Shown piece by piece: positions 1 to 12,190 of a DNA stretch of 32,297 bases. The position numbers and the translations under genes are program-made. This stretch comes from Priapulus caudatus (Eukaryota > Priapulida > Priapulimorpha > Priapulimorphida > Priapulidae): NCBI RefSeq assembly GCF_000485595.1, contig NW_014577963.1, forward strand, positions 52,658-84,954, written 5' to 3'. How positions within the stretch are numbered: the first letter of the stretch is position 1; each line of letters opens with the position of its first letter. The notes below the pieces were generated by a model, which was not told the origin of the DNA, ran no database searches, and worked only from the letters and a program-made list of their open reading frames with translations.

Positions 1-235
1 CCATATGTCCTGTTACTGTATATCGTCTGTGACCGTATGCCGTCTGTTACCATATGTCCTGTTACTGTATATCGTCTGTGACCGTATGCCGTCTGTTACC
101 ATATGTCCTGTTACTGTATATCGTCTGTGACCGTATGCCGTCTGTGACCGCATGTCGTCTGTGACCGTAAGTCGTGTGTTACTGTATGCCGTCTGGCATC
201 GTATGTCCTATGTTACCGTATGTCGTCTGATACCA
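1..235. repeat. 49-bp minisatellite made of ~16-17 bp sub-units
   Basis: Near-perfect tandem copies begin at 1, 50 and 99, giving a 49 bp period. Each copy is built from three degenerate sub-units of the form CCGTATGTCGTCTGTTA. Further out (about 140-235) only the sub-unit repeat persists, with substitutions. This looks like higher-order amplification of a short unit. The array continues off the left edge, so its true size is unknown. Confidence 0.95.
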
Positions 236-460
236 GCCATGGATAAATATAGAATATGGCTCAAGAAACCACACGGCTGATACTCAACGACCTACCGAGT
301 CGGTTTACAGGCTGCTATATAGCGCATTTCATCGCTATATATACGTTATCAATAGCGAATAAACACCTATTATATAAGTATATTTATTAGCTCTTGACGT
401 CATCAACATGCTGCAATGTCGCGTGCGAATTACTGCGTTCCGTCGGGTTGCAGATTACCG
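236..460. other. unique spacer, nothing recognised
   Basis: Ordinary AT-rich sequence between the minisatellite and the CA-rich tracts. No supported gene, RNA or mobile element was seen. Confidence 0.5.
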
Positions 461-960
461 AGTTCACGCACGCACGCACGCACGCACGCACCCGCACACG
501 CACACGCAAACTCGCGACGGAATACATCGTGAGAATTGATGAGCGATTTAGCAGACGCCTCCCGCGACGGCGTCGTGCAGAAACGCGTTGATTAACGCGA
601 AATCGAATTATCCCGAGTTCCCTCAGGTTGTGGGTTACCTGGTTGCACGCACGCACGCACGCGCACGCAGGCGCACACGTGCACGCACACACGCGCACGC
701 GCACGCACACGCGCCGCACTCGCACTCGCACGCGCACACGCGCACGCACACACGCCGCACTCGCACGCGCACGCACACGCGCCGCACAGGCACTCGCACG
801 CGCACGCACACACGCCGCACTCGCACGCGCACGCACACGCACATACGCCGCACTCGCACACGCGCACGCGCACGCACACACGCCGCACTCGCACGCGCAC
901 GCGCACGCACATACGCCGCACTCGCACGCGCAAGTACGCGCATACGCGCAAGCACGCAGG
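461..960. repeat. CGCACA-type microsatellite and ~35 bp minisatellite
   Basis: A GCAC/CACG-rich low-complexity block. From about 640 to 940 it is organised as degenerate repeats of roughly 35 bp that alternate ACACACGCCGCACTCGCACG with GCGCACGCAC. Both strands lack stops here, which creates spurious Arg/Ala/His/Cys-rich reading frames. Confidence 0.9.
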
Positions 961-1242
961 GAAGTAGCAGAAAGGGAAGGAGAACGGGAGATGGAGGGGT
1001 GGGTGGTGCCTGTGCGAATATTTAGCTATAAATGTTCCAGGAACGTATAAACACGCTCTGAACTTATGTATACGTACGTTCGCATTACAGGTGCAGTCAC
1101 TGAAAACTAGAACTATGTCAAGGCGGCATCAAATTTTCGGTTTTAACATTGCCTCTGTTCCATGTGGCCGTGGTGCTGCGCGGAATATTAAACACAGGCA
1201 GCCATCCCGAAGCGTAAACATTTTTTACACCGCAGAGACTCC

Positions 1243-1388
1243 CGGGGGTGTTTGTGTGTGCGTGTGTGTGCGTGTGCGTGCGTGCGTGTGTGTGTGTGTG
1301 TGTATGTGTGTGTGCGCGTGCGTGCGTGTGCGTGTGTGTGTGTGTGAGTGTGTGTGTGTGTGTGTGTGTGCGTGCGTGCGTGTGTGCA
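1243..1388. repeat. (TG)n microsatellite with CG interruptions
   Basis: Almost pure TG/CG alternating purine-pyrimidine sequence of about 145 bp, so potentially able to adopt Z-DNA. It lies downstream of the WD40 gene's stop codon, in or beyond its 3' UTR. A short (TA)n then (CA)n tract follows at about 1598-1637. Confidence 0.9.
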
Positions 1389-1738
1389 TGGGTGAGGAGG
1401 GGGTTAAACCAATCACATGATATCGTTCTGAGTCAACGAGCGCTGCGCAATGCCGTAAACATGTTTTTGCGGAACCCTGGAGGAAGCATCGAGGAAAACC
1501 GAAAGTTAAACCGCTGCCGCCGCCGCGCAATACTTGGCACGCATGCTTTCAGGGGCATGTGGGCCCGATATGGAAGCTGGGAAACTTCCAACTATATGTA
1601 TATATATATATATATATACACACGCACACACGCGCACGCAACATTGGCAATGCGTGTGTAGCGGCGGTGGTCTACTCCCTAGCAGACGGCGCGAGCTGCG
1701 GTCATACTATGTGGTCAGTCTGCGTGCGGTGCAACCGG

Positions 1739-4700
1739 TCACTGCAGATAGCCGATCTTGAGATGTTCGTCCATGCCTCCAACCGCGAAGCAGCGTCCAC
1801 CCTGCGTGCTGTCCATCGCCTGAACGGGCTTCGAAAACTTCACGTCGCCGAGGCACTGCGGGAGAAGGAGAGCGAGAGAAAGAAAAACGCATCCTGTTAA
1901 GTAAGGGTCGCACGACTACGATGACACCACTCACAAAACTGAGCACACTAACCTTTGACCTGATTCGATGCACTTTGACCCCTCTCCCCCCCCGAATCTG
2001 ACCGATGGTTACCAGAGAAGGACCCTTTAAAATCGAAATCGGCTCGTTAAAAACCTCGACAGGAACTCGCGGACGCGGTGGCGCCCCCACCTGGCCGGTC
2101 TTGCTGTTGATAGCCTGCACGCTGTTGGTGCCGCTGCCGCCGGCCAGAACAGCGTCATTGTCGCAGAACTGCGAGCAATACAGGAACTCTCCCCCCGAAC
2201 CGCACGGCACGGGAACCGTCCGCTCCAGACTGCCGCTCGTGTGTTCCCAGATCTGCAGGGCATTCTTGGACGTCCACGAGCCCGTCAGCATCTTGTAACC
2301 CTGGCAACGAGAGAGAGAGAGAGAGAGAGGAACGAGGTGTGAGGTTCGAGGTGAGGCGCAAGCGGAGATGTAAGCGGCTAGCGGGTTAAACGTGGTCAAC
2401 AACACGACACGACGCATCCTTCCAGTGCGCATGCTTGCATTAACTAAAAACTTGAAAAATGTTCCCACTAAGCCACAAATGCGCAAGAGAGTTGAGAATT
2501 TTGAAACCGCATCATCATTCGCAGTTATGGTGTATAAATCTAAACATACACCTGAACTTGGACGAATGGAGTGAAGCGACTACAATATAGGCTTCAACTA
2601 ATAAATAGAGCTGGTAGTATAACAGAAAGATAATGATAGGCCTACGTAACCATAGTGTTGTTTGTAAGTTCAACTCTGCTTAGCAGCCAAAAACCATGCA
2701 TCGTATCAACCAACGACATCAAAATAAATGTTTCATCCCAACAGGTGGCACCACCTTACAGCCAACAAACGGGCATACTATAAAACGAAGAGTGAATAAA
2801 ATTAGTGGAGTAAATAATTTGTTTTTAGTCACTTCTGATGCAATAGAATTACTTTGCAACTTAACATAAGGGACATGTTATCGAAAAAAGAAGTGAAGTA
2901 TGAAAATAACATTGCAGAAAGAAAGAATAAGAGCCGACATGAGAGCACGGCACGTGTTAGCTCTAGTACTATAGGCTACCCTTCGCTCCGCCCTGCGGCG
3001 AAGCGAAGAGCTATAGTACTAGAGCACGGCACATGTGTGCACAATTAGTTACCTTTACATCGAGGCTGTCTCCACAGATGTGTGGGCCAGTGATGAGACG
3101 CTCCACCCCATCCCGCGTTCTGCTGTCCCACACCTACAGCCAGGGTATTAGCCAGGAATGAGTATTGTGGGAGTGCAGAAAAAATATTTGGGAGTGCAAT
3201 TTTTGTGTGTCTCAGCCAAGACCGCCGTAGGCATTCACGGGGGGAGGGAGAGTATGAGAGGGGGTTCTCCTTTAAATTTTTTTTTGGCCGTGCAGTTTTA
3301 AAACTGACGCGTCCAAATCGCGGCTGCACGGCTCGCTGGTTAATACGTTGCCTACAGCAGACAACAACACGCTGCAGCGTCGCAATCGACCACGTTGTAA
3401 TGTTACGCAGCATCTGTATCCATAGTGATCAAATTAAGTCGACATAGCTGGTATTCACACAATGCGGTCACACTTCGTTGACATGCGTGTGTCGCCGCCG
3501 CCGATGTTTCTAGCATCCCGCATGCCGTTAGCAGCGCCCTCTACCTTCACGCAGTTGTCCCAGCCACCGGTGAGAAAGACGTAGTTGTTCTCGGGGTGGT
3601 AGCGCACCGCGAATATGCGCTGGCTGTGGCCCTTGAACGTGTTGTCGGAGTGCTTGACCGGGTGGTAGCCATCGTACTCATGATGCAGCTGCAGAAATGC
3701 AAGCGGTCTGCGCTAACGTATGTGTGATGTGGCCAGGGCTCAACAATCAACCTATCTGCCTGAGCGAGACCACGGTCCCTTCCCTATGAATACTGTTGCT
3801 AGCTTAATCAAGGTAACCAAGTTTGTATGCGGTGCACGCCGAGTTCTCGCGACCTAGCAGATGTCGTTACTAAGCATTGTTTTTAAAATTGGCTAAAGCT
3901 GCATGTTGATCACGCCTCGTGAATAGGTCAGTTGTGATTAAAACAATTGAATCCATTCGAATTTATTAAGTACAGCTTTTCAGATTCAGCGTCAAACACG
4001 AGTATCAGGCGCGAGGTGCGGTCGTGTCAACGTCAAAAGCAAACGAGCACCTTATTCGTGTTGGTGTCGTAAATGCGGATGCTCAGATCTTTTCCCGCCG
4101 TCGCAAAGCTGAAACCGTCTGCGCTGAAGTCGAGAGCATTAATCTCATTGTTCTTCTCTGCAACAATATGATACAATAGCGTAAACATTTTCAAAATTTT
4201 TTTATAGGGGGAGCATACCCCCTAAACACCCCCTAGGTAGGGTGCAAGAATCAGCTGCTTGCTGTCTACAGCACTGTCTACATTCACAGTACTGGCGTCT
4301 ACGTTGCTGAAAAGCCATAACCGTCAACTCAACACACACGGTTGGTTAGTTGGTTGCTAATTCTAGTTGCTAGTTATTCTCTGTCTCACCGCTAATGATC
4401 TCAGCACAGCTTTCGTCGTCAGGCTTGCAGGAAAGGACAACTCCCTTGGCATTGGCAGCATAGAGCAGGTCCTGGCGCTTCGGGTTGTAGCGCAGTGACA
4501 TCACAGGATAACTCAGGTACAGCGGCTTCTTAAAGGTCTTATCTAACCTACCGGTCTTCGGGTCGTATATCTACAAATACAAAACTAAAGATTATACAAA
4601 TTTCAATTGTTTTTAATTACGGGCTACGGGTGTCAAGAAAGGACCATAAAAAGTACCATACGGCTCCAATAAAAGGTCATGTTTTAACGGTATTATGCAA

Positions 4701-5139
4701 TAGTTATTATGTGTATCGACGTTCAGTCTCTCAACAGTGTTGGGCTATCAGTGTATCAACACGCTGCCCATCAAGCTTTGTGACATGTGATCATAGTCTC
4801 AGCGCTATTACACCTCCCTAATTACATATTATATATATATAGTTTTAAAATATTATAATAAACCGGAAGAGTATGTTGTCTTCATAATATAAAATCCAGC
4901 AGTTTAGTCTTGTCTTTGTCTATTTTGCTGATTTAGTCTCAAATAGTTACCTGTATGCAGCCGGATCCCAACCCCACGGCCAGACTGCTGCTGTCATAAT
5001 TAAACTGGAGGCTGTACACACCCTTGTGTTCTCGTGACACTGAAATCTCATGTCTTACTCCAATAGAAGTGAAATCCACTGACTTGTTCTCGATATCTTT
5101 ACCAACTTGCAAAGCTGCCTCTAGTCGTCTTCTTGCCAT
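1739..5139 (-). CDS. WD40-repeat beta-propeller protein, seven coding exons (342 aa)
   Basis: Coding exons on the minus strand: 5139-4951, 4570-4390, 4157-4051, 3688-3545, 3133-3053, 2300-2091 and 1855-1739. They total 1029 nt, all with GT-AG borders. The protein shows repeated blade endings: QIYDPKTG (~63), RIYDTNTN (~152), KVWDSRTR (~207), QIWEHTSG (~247) and a final HLKIGYLQ at the C-terminus. This suits a single propeller of about seven blades acting as a scaffold, with no other domain visible. Characteristic stretches include GPHICGDSLDV and LTGGWDNCVKVWD. The start is the first ATG after an acceptor at 5142, so at least one upstream exon, coding or not, must exist. Specific function is unknown. 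A hAT MITE sits against the exon-5 acceptor. I saw no AATAAA near the stop. Confidence 0.85.
2944..3036. repeat. stem-loop flanked by 14-bp direct repeats, in WD40 intron 5
   Basis: CTCTAGTACTATAG (2961-2974) pairs perfectly with CTATAGTACTAGAG (3011-3024). Inside, CTTCGCT pairs with AGCGAAG and CGCC with GGCG. The hairpin is bracketed by direct repeats AGCACGGCACGTGT (2944-2957) and AGCACGGCACATGT (3023-3036), which differ at one base. It lies about 28 nt downstream of the exon-5 donor. It may be a tiny foldback insertion or a structure acting on splicing. Confidence 0.8.
3141..3350. mobile_element. hAT-like MITE (210 bp) at the 3' splice site of WD40 exon 5
   Basis: It begins CAGGGTATTAGCCAG and ends CTGGTTAATACGTTG, imperfect 15 bp terminal inverted repeats. 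It is flanked by an exact 8 bp duplication CCTACAGC at 3133-3140 and 3351-3358; 8 bp duplications and CAGGG-type ends are typical of hAT elements. It has no coding capacity. A related copy lies inverted at 27602-27779. On the minus strand the target GCTGTAGG contains the AG acceptor of exon 5, so the insertion duplicated that acceptor. Confidence 0.85.
4205..4224. other. small perfect hairpin in WD40 intron 2
   Basis: TAGGGGG (4205-4211) and CCCCCTA (4218-4224) form a 7 bp stem with a 6 nt loop, in the intron between the second and third coding exons. Too small to assign a role. Confidence 0.4.
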
Positions 5140-5543
5140 TCCTAGCAATAACAGCATATATCATGTTATTATGATAATACTTATTTAGTTATTATAAATG
5201 TACGTAATATAGCACAAGCTATATGTCTTTCAATTGTAGGTGTGTAAGTGTGTGGAACTAGCAGCACTGTCAGTGTCAGTGACATCATCAAATCAATCAA
5301 TGCAAACGTGTATTCTTGACAATCTATTATCTAATGACTAATTCAACATGCATGGGAACGTATAATCTGTTATTAATCATTATTAACGTTTCAATGTTCA
5401 CCATGGCCATGGCCATCATCCAATGATCCATGGACATGGCCCAGTCATGGGAATGTGTTAACTTTGTGTTAAATTTTATCACGTACCGGGTACTACCGAA
5501 ATTTGTGCACATTATTTATTTTGCAAAAATGGTCTCGTACTTA

Positions 5544-6172
5544 TTAAAGGGATACTAGACTCTAAGATTTTACTGCATACAACTGTACTTACTGTATAAC
5601 AAATCGTCTATACCCACACGTACTTGTTACCAGATACCCAATTTAATTGTTATAAGTAATTATACATCAACGCTATAAAATTTAAATGGCGCCATTGACA
5701 CCCGCAACCGTGCTGCCACCCTGAAAAAGTTGCGCCTTTCCCAATATATTTTGCACGTTACAGACCGAGGGCTAATCACAAAGATGCAATTATATTTATA
5801 CCTAAATGCTATTTAACCGAACGATGTTCATTTTAGGACAAATTTATCCATAATATAACTGAAACTATATGTCGTTTATAATATATTACAATACTTTTGC
5901 TTTTAAATTAATAAATAAGAAACACCCTCGGTCTGTAGCCCTTGGCTGAAAATTCGTTTTTGCGCAACTTTTCAGATCGTGCGCGTTCAGTGGCGCCACC
6001 GTCGTTGTAATCAAACTGTAGACTGTAGCCGTTAGTTTTAAAACATTTTTTAAAAATATTTCTAATGGTGATTGAACCATGAAACTTTTTATATAGCGTA
6101 ATTTTAACCTAAATTAACTGAAAATAATCCTAAAACCTAAAGAGTACTGAGTAGAGTAAAGGATCCCTTTAA
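5544..6172. mobile_element. TTAA-flanked inverted-repeat element (629 bp, non-autonomous)
   Basis: It starts TTAAAGGGATACT and ends AGGATCCCTTTAA, so a short terminal inverted repeat is bracketed by TTAA. Further imperfect inverted pairs lie inside, for example GGCGCCATTG near 5687 against GTGGCGCCAC near 5990, and GTTGCGC near 5730 against GCGCAAC near 5965. The whole is semi-palindromic. TTAA borders recall piggyBac-type target duplication, but the terminal bases after TTAA are AGGG rather than CCC, so the family is uncertain. Confidence 0.65.
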
Positions 6173-6229
6173 TATTATAAATTAAAATTTATATATTAAT
6201 ATTATAATATATACGATATATATTGTAGT

Positions 6230-6291
6230 AATGCCAAAGACCCTCTACATAATATACTATTAGTAATAGTGTAATAGGGTCTTTGGTAATG
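6230..6291. other. 62-nt hairpin (15 bp terminal stem)
   Basis: ATGCCAAAGACCCT is followed about 30 nt later by AGGGTCTTTGGTAAT, giving a stem of roughly 15 bp with one mismatch and an AT-rich loop. It could be a miniature foldback element or an extruding hairpin. The size is compatible with a small miRNA-like precursor, but the arms are short and I see no known seed. Confidence 0.5.
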
Positions 6292-6320
6292 CGCAACTTG
6301 TGCGAGCGGAGCTGTTGAGT

Positions 6321-6335
6321 GTTGTCATGGGCAAC
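6321..6335 (-). promoter_or_regulatory. RFX X-box-like site upstream of the WD40 gene
   Basis: On the minus strand the sequence reads GTTGCC-CAT-GACAAC. This fits RYYNYY-N3-RRNRAC, the consensus bound by RFX factors at many ciliary genes. It lies about 1.2 kb upstream of the first recognised WD40 coding ATG in a more GC-rich patch, so it could be promoter-proximal if a 5' non-coding exon exists. A single short match can occur by chance. Confidence 0.35.
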
Positions 6336-7106
6336 AAGTATTTTTTGTTTACACGCACTGTGCACTGTGCAGCTGCAGGTGCCTGGCTGAGCCGAGGCTG
6401 AGGTGGTTACGCGTTATAAGAAACGCCACTGCAGGTACTGCGACAGACGATATAACGGACCTTTAGCGAGTTATAACATAGGAAGACAATTAAAATATAA
6501 TATCGACAGTGATCCTGCTGTTTTATGACCACTTAGTACTTACCGACTTAGGCATCCAGTTAAATTTCCCTCGCTACTTTCATTTTGTCAACTTTTGCGC
6601 AATGGTTTGTGGGAAGCGATGTACCTAAAGACGCGTTACACTAAATTATTCCAATAAAGTAGTTCGTGTTATTTATTCTATTAAGAATATAGTAATAAAA
6701 CATAAAAAAGCATAAATGTATAGCTTTATTTCATTATTTGTAAATAATGGTACGTTGGTTGTAAATAACTGGTAAAGTAACTTCTGCATAATACGTGTTA
6801 AAACGTAACACGTGGGACACGCGGAACAATATACGCTAGTGACGTCACGTACAGACCTCATTCCTTCTTTCCATGCGGTGGCAGCGATAGGTGAGGTTTG
6901 GTTGTTAATTCGGGAAAGTAATTTGCGTATAGTTCAGCGATTTTGTGTTACTAATGAAACCCGTATGCCCCAGTCGTGTAATTTAATTGTCTAGTTTATA
7001 ATTAACAATAGGAATTTGCTACCAAATATGGGAAAACCGGCAAGTATTACAAGATAAGTCAAACTTACGCTTTACCCGGCCCAAGCCCAAGTGCAAGGCC
7101 AAGGAT
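6336..7106. other. intergenic spacer, nothing recognised
   Basis: No supported gene, RNA or transposon boundary was seen between the X-box-like site and the foldback element. A WD40 promoter or 5' non-coding exon may lie near the left end. Confidence 0.4.
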
Positions 7107-7115
7107 GTAAGACTA

Positions 7116-7839
7116 CACACAGGCACTTGCGACTGGCTGGTCGGTGTTCGATAAATAGCAACCCCGTTCTGCGCCGGCCCGTAGTGTGTATAAGAGTGTA
7201 TATAAGAGAAGGTATGAAACTAAATTTACCGTAAGTTTGCAGGCGACTTGGAACATGCGTCTCTAGACTAGCTAAATTCCAATAAAAACCGGCACATCAC
7301 TTACGTAGATACAATAATGTAACCCAACACAAGAGTAGGGTTACAACGCGAGCCTATTTTCTTTGGAGGAGCCTTTGAGTGAATCACTTAGGGGCTCCTC
7401 CAAAGAAAAGAATAGGCTCGCGATGTAACCCTACTCTTGTGTTGGGTTACATTATTGTATCTAATCACTTACGTACCTACGGTACCGTACGACCAATCAG
7501 ATTGCGTTTTTTAAAAGCATCTGGTCGACTTCCGTTTCGCAGTTGGTGAGGTTCACGCTTGTCGCACAGATTTTCTCTCCAAATTGTACTTCTACAGCTT
7601 CGTCATGGCACAATGTAATCAGCAATGGAATAAATAAGGCTCCCCGATCGAGGTACGTAAGTGATGTGATGGTTTTTATTGGAATTTAGCTATAGAGACG
7701 CATGTTCTAAGTCGCCTGCAAACTTCCGGTAAATTTAGTTTCATCCCTTCTCTCATATACACTGTTATACACACTACGGTAGGCGCAGAACGAGGTTGCT
7801 ATTTATCGAACCTCGACCAGCCAGTCACAAGTGCCTGTG
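7116..7839. mobile_element. Mutator-like foldback element with ~190 bp arms, carrying a nested foldback
   Basis: The left arm (about 7118-7307) and right arm (about 7650-7839) are imperfect inverted copies; both contain CACAGGCACTTG, CTGGCTGGTCG and CCAATAAAAACC in opposite orientation. A 9 bp duplication GTAAGACTA flanks the element at 7107-7115 and 7840-7848. Long inverted repeats with 9 bp duplications are typical of Mutator-like foldback MITEs. No transposase frame is present. The centre is unique sequence of about 175 bp. Confidence 0.8.
7306..7463. mobile_element. nested palindromic MITE (158 bp) inside the foldback element
   Basis: Arms of about 68-70 bp begin TAGATACAATAATGTAACCC and end as its reverse complement, around a 17 nt centre. 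The 10 bp sequence ATCACTTACG lies on both sides (7296-7305 and 7464-7473), marking insertion into the inner end of the left arm of the 7116-7839 element. It can fold almost completely into one hairpin. This gives a clear order of insertion: outer first, then inner. Confidence 0.85.
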
Positions 7840-7848
7840 GTAAGACTA

Positions 7849-8830
7849 AGACTAAGAGTACTAAGACTAAGAGCTGTCAAAATTTCATTTGCGCATCGTC
7901 GCACATTGCGAAAGTGAATTGTGGTCAGCGCTTATATCAATGAACCCTTTACCCTTGCTGTGAGACAAGAGCATAGGTTAATCTGCTACATCCTGCACTT
8001 AGCCTACCTTAGTACCTAATATTAAACTAGGCCACGCCCACATTCCATCTATGAAGCATTTTCTCCAGAAATGTAGAGTAGCTTTCATTGTAGAGTAAAA
8101 TAGTCTGTTCAGTGTTCAGTACTACCGCTTGAACTTGGTATTTTTACGCAATAACTTCACAACTGGCGACATGGTGGCAGAAAACTGCAATACATGCATA
8201 GCTGTGAAGTAATCTGAAGTACCGTATATGATCGCGTAATAACTGCAAATTTGGCCTCAGATTTCAACCCTGTATTTGCTCTGCGGTTTATAAGTGCGCC
8301 ATACCGCGAAGAGAAATATTTGTTCATCGATCGAGTCTTGTCACTCGCGGGGGCGATAATGGGTGAATCTAACGTTCAGTAAATCAATGCATAAATCGTG
8401 TTTGCCTAAATGTTTTGATAATGTAGTATTAACTATGATTGAAATATTTTTGAATTTGTATAAGGACTCTTCAAACATGTCATGTGCTCATAATCTGCTT
8501 ATGAATCTGTATAAAAGAGAGACAAAACTATACGTGCGGTTTATACCTGAACTAGGCGCAATACTTGGTTACCCGATTCAAATTGAGGTGTGGCTTATAA
8601 GCGCCCGCGGTTATTACGCGATTATATACGGTAATCTGGTAAAACTGACAAGTTGGTACGTTTTTACTCCAACATTTTACTCTAAAATGAAAACCCTGCC
8701 ATCTTGGCAGGAAATCGGGTGTGTCGGGCGCCAACAAGTGGCATAGTTTATTAGTCTTGGGTAGGTTGTATGCAAGGTCTAACACTATCTTCGAGTCGTT
8801 TAAACGGTTTGTGGTTTCATTCTCATTGCA
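7849..8830. other. RpS9 upstream region with an inverted-repeat pair
   Basis: GTACCGTATATGATCGCGTAAT at about 8219-8240 is matched in inverse orientation by ATTACGCGATTATATACGG at about 8614-8632, suggesting another decayed inverted-repeat element. A perfect 7 bp hairpin, CCTGCCA-tct-TGGCAGG, lies near 8696. A GTAGGT donor-like site near 8760 could end the RpS9 5' leader exon. I could not place a terminal oligopyrimidine start. Confidence 0.35.
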
Positions 8831-8843
8831 GCCATAACACAAA

Positions 8844-10759
<1,916 letters not shown>

Positions 10760-10815
10760 GCCTCGCGAGCAACTAATTCCACATTCACACGTTTACTTGT
10801 AGTGTACACACGAGT

Positions 10816-10821
10816 AATAAA
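10816..10821 (+). terminator. RpS9 poly(A) signal AATAAA
   Basis: A canonical AATAAA lies 57 nt after the RpS9 stop codon, giving the short 3' UTR usual for ribosomal protein mRNAs. Confidence 0.85.
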
Positions 10822-11639
10822 CAGTGAATGACAATTATCGAAGAATTGTTTTCTTGTGCCGTTTGCTCTTGCAGTACGTACAGGGAAAACTTATCACATC
10901 GTAATGCCAGTATTAGACAATTATCAGAACACATAGTAACAACTTGCTTGGAGATTTTTCTGACAACTGCTGTTAGTATGGATGATTAAGTGTGGTGGCC
11001 TGATATGTAACAAGATCATTAATTTGGACGAGATTACGTATATCGGACCAATGTGTTGTAGAAAGTGTTGTCCATGTGAGAAGGGAAAAATGACATGAAA
11101 AAGCATGTTGATAAACTCAGATTATTGCTTTATTAAAACAATGCACATGCACACTGAGTAAAGACAAACATAGGTAAAGTACAGACAAACACAGATAAAG
11201 TAACAACATTCTCATCATTAAAAGCTTGGCCAGTACACTGTCTTTGCAGAATTTAATAATTCCACAATACAATAGAAACTCCTGCACACAATGCAAAGCC
11301 ATTTCCTGTTTATTCGAAAATGCTAAATCATGTAGGTAAAAACGGTGCAACAGTAGGTTGTAATTAACAGCAAGCATGTAAGGACTACCTCTGTAATAAA
11401 AATAGCAATATATATTACGGTTAGTTTTACTATCAAATACTTGCTTACTTGCTATTCCATGATTTTACACGGTGGTGTCTATAGCCTCGCCTGCCAGTCG
11501 ATCGAGGTTAAGCTAACTCGAGTTAAAGCCCCGTATAGACGCTCAACTCGAGTTGGCGAATAGTACATAACTCCACGATAGGCGGCAACACTTGTACTTA
11601 CAATATAGTACGTACAATCATCGTAACGACAAATACACG
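10822..11639. other. intergenic AT-rich spacer, nothing recognised
   Basis: No convincing coding, RNA or transposon signal was seen between the RpS9 3' end and the CGTA-rich tandem array. Confidence 0.5.
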
Positions 11640-12116
11640 CACGTATACATACACAGACGTACGCACGCACGTATATGCACGCACGTATATGCACACACAG
11701 ACGTACGCACGTATACGTACACAGACGTACGCACGTATACGTACACACGTATACGTACACAGACGTACGCACGTATACGTACACAGACGTACGCACGTAT
11801 ACGTACACAGACGTACGCACGTATACGTACACAGACGTACGCACGTATACGTACACAGACGTACGCACGTATACGTACACAGACGTACGCACGTATACGT
11901 ACACACAGACGCACGCACGTATACGTACACAGACGCACGCACGTATACGTACACAGACGTACGCACGTATACGTACACAGACGTACGCACGCACGCACAC
12001 GTACACACAGACGTACGCACGCACGTACACACAGACGCACGCATGCACGTACACACAGACGTACGCACGCACAGACGCACGCACGTACACACAGACGTAC
12101 GTACGCACGCACGTAC
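11640..12116. repeat. 24-bp tandem repeat array (CGTATACGTACACAGACGTACGCA)
   Basis: About ten near-identical units with period 24 run from roughly 11700 to 11990, flanked by shorter degenerate CGTACACACAGACG variants. The unit holds the self-complementary runs GTATAC and CGTACG and is very rich in CpG and TpA steps. All frames are open on both strands because the unit lacks stops; none is a gene. Confidence 0.95.
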
Positions 12117-12190
12117 AGGTGTTGTCGTGTAGACGCCTACATAATCGCTAACTCGCAGTTAAATTTCGTTAGTGTAGACGAGGCCTTATA

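Noticed and set aside
387-1050. Several overlapping open frames on both strands rich in Arg, Ala, His, Thr and Cys
   Set aside because: They exist only because CGCACA-type repeats lack stop codons in all frames; there is no splice structure or recognisable motif.
1707-2486. A continuous 259-residue minus-strand frame containing GYKMLTGSWTSK
   Set aside because: Only 2091-2300 is coding. The rest is intron read-through; the true last exon (1739-1855) is in a different frame and joins by standard splice sites.
3045-3413. A 122-residue minus-strand frame across WD40 exon 5
   Set aside because: It is in the wrong frame for the WD40 exon and mostly translates the hAT MITE.
11470-12186. Possible inverted repeats flanking the 24-bp array (TAGACGC-like segments)
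   Set aside because: The similarity is short and patchy, and no target duplication could be found.
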